NCBI GenBank assembly: GCA_003135255.1
Contig: PLAX01000147.1
Span: 2,878 to 12,548, forward strand
From: Candidatus Dormiibacterota bacterium
Lineage (GTDB): Bacteria > Chloroflexota > Dormibacteria > Aeolococcales > Aeolococcaceae
Reading direction: 5' to 3'
DNA: 9,671 nucleotides
The notes under the pieces are model-generated. The model was given only the letters and a program-made list of their open reading frames with translations, had not been told where the DNA came from and made no database searches. Positions 6,022 through 9,671 of the stretch are shown here, piece after piece; position 1 is the first letter of the stretch; the number at the start of each line of letters is the position of its first letter. The position numbers and the translations under genes are program-made.

Positions 6022-6923
6022 GAGGCCTGCTGGCGTCGGTGCGCTTTGCCCTGGTCGCGGCGGGGCAGAACTTCACGCGCAACCTGGCCGTCTCCCTGGC
6101 GGGCGTCTTCACGATGGGCCTGATCATGCTGCTGGTGGGCGGCACGCTCCTCCTCACCCATACCGTCGACGCCATCCTCGCCCAGCAGGAGACGCAGGCC
6201 GACGAGATTCACATCTACCTCCAGGACCAGCTCTCGATGCGCACCGTCGCCGACTATGAGCTGCGCTTCTCCCACGACTCGCGGGTCAACGGCGTCGCGT
6301 TCACCAGCAAGGACCAGGCGGTCGTCGCCGCCCAGCAGCGGGGCCTCTCGCTGCAGCCGGCCATCAACACGCTCGGCACCAACCCGCTGCCGGCGTCGAT
6401 CGACCTGCACGTGCGCACCCTCGGTGCGCTGGGGCAGCTCAACACCGAGGCTGGGACCCTGCCGATCGTGGACAACAACAGCGGGCATGCCACCGACTAC
6501 AGCCCCGGCGTCATCCCCCGGCTCCAGAGCGTGATCACTGTGACGGTGTGGGTCGGCAGCGTCCTCTCCGTGGTCCTCGCGGTGATCAGCCTCGTGATCA
6601 TCATGAACACGATCAGGACGGCCGTGTACATCCGGCGAACCGAGATCGAGATCATGAAGCTGGTGGGGGCGGGCGACTGGTTCGTGCGCTGGCCCTTCAT
6701 CCTGGAGGGTGTTTTCGGAGGTGTCCTTGCGGCGGCCATCGGGGCGACGGCGGTCGCCGTCGCCTACCGGTTCGTGCTGAGCCAGGCCAACACCCAGGCC
6801 TTTCTCGGGGTGAGCTTCGACGGCCGGTACCTGACCGCGATGGTGGTGCTGCTGCTCGCCTTCGGGGCCGTCCTCGGCGGCTTCGGGAGCTTTTTAGGGG
6901 TCCGCCGGTTCCTCCACGCGTGA
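6018..6923 (+). CDS. ftsX: Cell division protein FtsX (membrane subunit of FtsEX)
   Basis: The 301-residue protein has the FtsX layout: a short cytoplasmic N-terminus (MRGLLASVRFAL), helix 1 at about 24-47, an extracytoplasmic domain at 48-170, helix 2 at 172-197, the conserved cytoplasmic segment RRTEIEIMKLVGA (206-218), and helices 3 and 4 at about 224-250 and 272-294. It anchors FtsE and passes ATP-driven movement to hydrolases or their activators outside the membrane. The start ATG 6018 overlaps the ftsE stop and has GAGG 7 bases upstream. The end overlaps the next gene in GTGA. Near the 3' end a T5 tract contains a TTA leucine codon (6894-6896), unusual in such GC-rich DNA. The extracytoplasmic domain is the likely partner-binding part, but no peptidoglycan hydrolase gene lies within the window. 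Confidence 0.95.
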   Translation: MRGLLASVRFALVAAGQNFTRNLAVSLAGVFTMGLIMLLVGGTLLLTHTVDAILAQQETQADEIHIYLQDQLSMRTVADYELRFSHDSRVNGVAFTSKDQAVVAAQQRGLSLQPAINTLGTNPLPASIDLHVRTLGALGQLNTEAGTLPIVDNNSGHATDYSPGVIPRLQSVITVTVWVGSVLSVVLAVISLVIIMNTIRTAVYIRRTEIEIMKLVGAGDWFVRWPFILEGVFGGVLAAAIGATAVAVAYRFVLSQANTQAFLGVSFDGRYLTAMVVLLLAFGAVLGGFGSFLGVRRFLHA

Positions 6924-8284
6924 GCGAGGCTACGCCGGAACCGGAGAGCACACCAGCGCCGCGCCGGCGGCTGCCTCGTCCCCGCGCCGGCTTCTGGAGC
7001 CATGCGGTGGTCGGCGTCCTCTGCCTCTACCTCGGCGGGCTGCTGGTCGCCAACCTCGGCAACCTCCCCATCGGCCCTGCCCTCGCCTCCATCTATCCGC
7101 GTTTCGGGGGCCTCGACGAGACCTCGCTGCAGGTCGCCTGGCGGGACATCGAGAACAACTACGTGCTTCGCGGCGTGCCGGGCAGCGTCGGCACCGACGC
7201 CGGCGAGGCATCCCTGGTGCAGGCGATCGACAGCACCTATGACGACCGCTTCAGCACCTACTTCACCAAGAGCGAATACCAGCAGTTCACCGCGGCCGTC
7301 AACCAGGACCGCAGCGGCAGCATCGGGATCTCCATCGAGGAGATGTGCGCGGGTGCGACCCTCTGCGCCAGCGGGCAGGATCCCACCGAGCTGGCGGCGG
7401 AGGACGTGCTCCACGGCCAGCCGGCCGAGCGGGCGGGGCTGCGCAACGGCGACGTGCTGGTCGCGGTCGGCGCGACCCAGGTGTCGAGCCTCGGCGCCAG
7501 CCTGGATGGCCAGCTGTCCAAGCTCTCCAACCTCATCGATGGCGCGGCGGGCACGGCGATCACCCTCACCGTCGACCGCGGGGGCGCGCAGCTCGCCTTC
7601 ACCGTCACCCGTGAAAACCTCCAGGTTCCCACCGTTTACAGTCGGATGTTCGGCACCGTTCTCGACCTCCAGGTGACCAGCTTTGGGGAGGACACCGGCC
7701 AGGACGCGGTGGCCGCGCTCAAGAGCGGGCTCGCCGGCGGGGCGACGGCGGTGGTGCTCGACCTCCGGGGCAACGGCGGCGGCTACGTCACCTCGGCGGT
7801 GACGCTCGCCAGCCAGTTCCTCACCCGCCACGGCAGCGAGCAGGACGTCGTCGTGCGGCGCGGCCGGATGGACCTCCAGGGACAGCCCACGACCGCCCAG
7901 ACGGTGATCCACGATCAGATCCAATCAGGCGGTCTCGCCCCCGCCATCCCCCTCGTGGTGCTGGTCAACGGCGGCAGCGCCTCGGCTTCCGAGATCGTCA
8001 CCGCCGCGCTCCGCGACTACCACCGGGCCACCGTGGTCGGGACGACCAGCTACGGCAAGGGGTCGGTGCAGCTCGACTTCCCTCTGCCCGACGGCAGCGA
8101 CCTCCACCTCACCGTCGAGAAGTGGTACGGGCCCGGCGGGGAGAGCATCGACGGCACCGGGATCACCCCCAACGACGTGGTGAGCCTGCCCAGCCCCAGC
8201 GACCTCTTCACCCTCGAGGCGGAATCCGCGGACCCCGCCCAGGACCCCCAGCTGCAGGCGGCTCTGGCGATCGCTCAGGGGTAG
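6920..8284 (+). CDS. ctpA: Membrane-anchored carboxyl-terminal processing protease (S41 family, CtpA/CtpB type)
   Basis: The 454-residue serine protease of the PDZ-containing C-terminal processing group cuts envelope proteins near unstructured C-termini. A basic, Pro-rich N-terminus (residues 1-28) precedes one hydrophobic helix (about 29-46), which acts as a signal anchor and places the rest outside the membrane. Then come an N-terminal helical region, a PDZ domain (about 132-230) and the S41 core. LRGNGGGY (282-289) is typical. The catalytic dyad is Ser355 in GGSASASE and Lys380 in SYGKGSVQ, exactly 25 apart as in the family. Two cysteines (143, 149) bracket a short insert in the PDZ. GTG 6920 was chosen because its GTGA overlaps the ftsX stop and it includes the anchor. 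The open frame extends further back, but only inside ftsX. Bacillus ctpB also follows ftsX, so a role in envelope or division proteolysis is plausible. Confidence 0.93.
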   Translation: MSEATPEPESTPAPRRRLPRPRAGFWSHAVVGVLCLYLGGLLVANLGNLPIGPALASIYPRFGGLDETSLQVAWRDIENNYVLRGVPGSVGTDAGEASLVQAIDSTYDDRFSTYFTKSEYQQFTAAVNQDRSGSIGISIEEMCAGATLCASGQDPTELAAEDVLHGQPAERAGLRNGDVLVAVGATQVSSLGASLDGQLSKLSNLIDGAAGTAITLTVDRGGAQLAFTVTRENLQVPTVYSRMFGTVLDLQVTSFGEDTGQDAVAALKSGLAGGATAVVLDLRGNGGGYVTSAVTLASQFLTRHGSEQDVVVRRGRMDLQGQPTTAQTVIHDQIQSGGLAPAIPLVVLVNGGSASASEIVTAALRDYHRATVVGTTSYGKGSVQLDFPLPDGSDLHLTVEKWYGPGGESIDGTGITPNDVVSLPSPSDLFTLEAESADPAQDPQLQAALAIAQG

Positions 8285-8292
8285 CAGGCGGC

Positions 8293-8553
8293 TCAGGCGG
8301 TCGCGGCGGGATCCGGGTGGCGACGCCACCGGAGCCAGCGCCACATCCCCGGCGGCAGCGCCAGCCCGGCGGCGCGGCGGCGCTCGGCCTCCTGGTGGCG
8401 CACCAGCAGCCAGGCTCCGAGCGCGACCACGCTGAAGAAGGCTCCGGCCAGGCTCCAGCCGTTGATGTTGCGTCCCCAGCGCTCGGCGTCATAGCCGACG
8501 CCGACCCCGACGACCAGGCCGACCACGACCAGCACGATCACCACGGGGCTCAT
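8293..8553 (-). CDS. Small two-helix membrane protein of unknown function
   Basis: An 86-residue protein starts at ATG (plus-strand CAT 8551-8553) and ends at TGA (8293-8295). It is almost entirely hydrophobic from residue 3 to 22, then has a polar turn GYDAERWGRNING, a second helix at about 33-50 (LAGAFFSVVALGAWLLV), and a strongly basic C-terminal tail (RHQEAERRRAAG, WRWLRWRRH). The positive-inside rule puts the tail in the cytoplasm. The pattern of helix, AE-x-GRN turn and second helix occurs in many short uncharacterised membrane proteins; I cannot name a family. It converges on ctpA with only 8 bp between the stops and is transcribed divergently from lpdA across 40 bp. A longer frame back to 8745 would run antisense into lpdA and is not believed. 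Hydrophobic helices make this more likely real than a shadow frame. Confidence 0.65.
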   Translation of the reverse strand: MSPVVIVLVVVGLVVGVGVGYDAERWGRNINGWSLAGAFFSVVALGAWLLVRHQEAERRRAAGLALPPGMWRWLRWRRHPDPAATA

Positions 8554-8576
8554 CGGTGGCCGCTCACGTCGGCCTG

Positions 8577-8584
8577 AATATACT
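8577..8584. promoter_or_regulatory. Shared A/T octamer: overlapping divergent -10 boxes
   Basis: AATATACT is the only A/T-rich word in the 40-bp divergent gap. On the plus strand TATACT (8579-8584) ends 9 bases before the lpdA ATG. On the minus strand TATATT (8582 down to 8577) ends 23 bases before the small membrane gene's ATG. Each matches at least five of six -10 consensus bases, and the two share four base pairs. Neither has an obvious -35 hexamer. Only one polymerase could occupy the site at a time. Confidence 0.45.
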
Positions 8585-8593
8585 GCCGAGACG

Positions 8594-9671
8594 ATGGCGA
8601 GCAGCTTTGACGTCCTCTTCCTCGGCGGTGGCATGGGTGGGTACGTGGGCGCCATCCGTGCGGCCCAGCTCGGCCTCACCACCGCCGTGGTGGAGGAGGA
8701 CAAGCTCGGCGGTACCTGCCTCCACCGTGGCTGCATCCCCACCAAGGCACTGCTCCAGTCGGCCTTCGTCCTCGACCAGGCGCGTCAGGGCGCCCGCCTC
8801 GGGGTGAGGGTCAGCGGGGTCGAGTTGGACTACGCCCAGGTGGGGAAGAACCGGGACCAGGTCGTCTCCCAGCTCCACCGGGGGGTGGAGTTCCTGATGA
8901 AGAAGCACCGCATCGAGGTGGTCCGCGGCCGGGGACGGCTGGACGGCCCGCGCCGGGTGCGGGTGGGCGGTGGCCAGAGCGGCGATGTCGAGGTGGAGGC
9001 CGGTGCGGTCGTGATCGCCACCGGGTCCCGCCCCAAGCAGGTCCCGGGCGCGGAGCCCGACGGCCGGTCGGTGCTGACCTCTGACCACGCTCTCACCCTT
9101 GACCATGTCCCCTCCTCGGCGATCGTGCTCGGTGCCGGCGCGGTGGGTGTCGAGTTCGCCTCCTTCTGGCGCAGCTGCGGGGCCGAGGTGACCGTGGTCG
9201 AGATGCTCGACCGCCTGGTGCCGCTGGAGGACCGGGCGATCGGCGCCGAGCTGGGCAAGCACTTCGAGGCGCGCGGCATCCGCTGCCTGGTCGGGGCCAG
9301 GCTCGACCTCGGCTCGATCCGTCGCGATGAGGGCGGCGTGTCGGTCACCGTCGCCCACGGCGGCAAGGAGGAGAGGATCTCGGCCGAGGTGCTCCTGGTC
9401 GCCATCGGGCGCTCCCCGAACACCGAGGGGATCGGCCTGGAGACCACCGCGGTCGAGCTGGAGCGCGGATTCATCCGGGCCGGCGCCGATCTGCGCACCG
9501 CCCAGGAGGGGGTCTACGCCATCGGCGACGTGATCGGCGGCTTTCTCCTCGCCCACAAGGGGAGCCACGAGGGGATCATCGCCGCCGAGGTGATCGCCGG
9601 CCGCCACCCCCACCCCCTGGACCCCCTGCTCATCCCCCGGACCACCTATTGCACCCCCCAGATCGCCTCGC
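8594..9671 (+). CDS. lpdA: Dihydrolipoamide dehydrogenase (E3), 3' end outside window
   Basis: This flavoenzyme reoxidises dihydrolipoamide of 2-oxo acid dehydrogenase or glycine cleavage complexes, passing electrons through a disulfide and FAD to NAD+. About 359 codons are visible, of roughly 460 expected; the missing part is the dimerisation domain with the active-site His-Glu pair. Visible motifs are the N-terminal FAD Rossmann GGGMGGYV (residues 11-18; most relatives have Pro where Met14 is), redox disulfide Cys42-Cys47 in GGTCLHRGCIPTKALL, the central ATGSRPK, NAD-binding GAGAVGVEFASF (about 180-191), and the second FAD motif AIGDVIGG with Asp312. The paired cysteines in GGTCLxxGCIPTK separate it from mercuric reductase only loosely, and no mer genes are seen. 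ATG 8594 lacks a Shine-Dalgarno and lies 9 bases after TATACT, suggesting a leaderless transcript. Its E1/E2 partners may lie to the right. Confidence 0.92.
   Translation, partial: MASSFDVLFLGGGMGGYVGAIRAAQLGLTTAVVEEDKLGGTCLHRGCIPTKALLQSAFVLDQARQGARLGVRVSGVELDYAQVGKNRDQVVSQLHRGVEFLMKKHRIEVVRGRGRLDGPRRVRVGGGQSGDVEVEAGAVVIATGSRPKQVPGAEPDGRSVLTSDHALTLDHVPSSAIVLGAGAVGVEFASFWRSCGAEVTVVEMLDRLVPLEDRAIGAELGKHFEARGIRCLVGARLDLGSIRRDEGGVSVTVAHGGKEERISAEVLLVAIGRSPNTEGIGLETTAVELERGFIRAGADLRTAQEGVYAIGDVIGGFLLAHKGSHEGIIAAEVIAGRHPHPLDPLLIPRTTYCTPQIAS

Overview
This 9.7-kb window is high-GC chromosomal DNA, by eye near 70% GC with strongly GC-biased third codon positions. I see no insertion sequence, phage gene, CRISPR array, tRNA or rRNA. 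The genes suggest a high-GC member of the Terrabacteria, such as Chloroflexota, Dormibacterota or a deep Actinomycetota lineage. One clue is the order prfB-ftsE-ftsX-ctp. It resembles the Bacillus arrangement, where ctpB follows ftsX, more than the classical actinomycete one, where smpB follows ftsX. The assignment is an inference and stays loose.

Layout, left to right. Positions 1-921 hold the C-terminal part of a major facilitator exporter that runs off the left edge. A 523-bp intergenic stretch follows, with a strong hairpin and a repeated GTGACGCG motif. A NarL-type membrane sensor histidine kinase lies at 1445-3115. After 210 bp comes a receiver-only response regulator (3326-3730) with no DNA-binding output domain. 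Next is prfB (release factor 2, 3809-4961), whose two frames are joined by a programmed +1 frameshift at CTT TGA C. A roughly 300-bp gap holds a hairpin, a good -10 box and a possible 33-codon ORF. The tightly coupled cluster ftsE (5260-6021), ftsX (6018-6923) and a ctpA-type S41 protease (6920-8284) follows, each pair overlapping by 4 bases. A short two-helix membrane protein lies on the minus strand (8293-8553). It is divergent from a dihydrolipoamide dehydrogenase gene (8594 to the right edge).

Functionally, the kinase and lone receiver form a probable two-component pair whose output is unknown. FtsE and FtsX form the divisome ABC complex that controls peptidoglycan hydrolases in other bacteria. 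The co-translated membrane-anchored protease may process envelope proteins in the same pathway. RF2 and dihydrolipoamide dehydrogenase are housekeeping functions.

The most useful second-look items are the shared GTGACGCG motif upstream of both two-component genes, the receiver without output, repeated TA-N3-T boxes a few bases upstream of start codons that lack ribosome binding sites (leaderless-type starts), and a shared A/T octamer that may serve two divergent promoters. I found no clearly new multi-gene system. Most of the window is conserved core biology with some unusual regulation.
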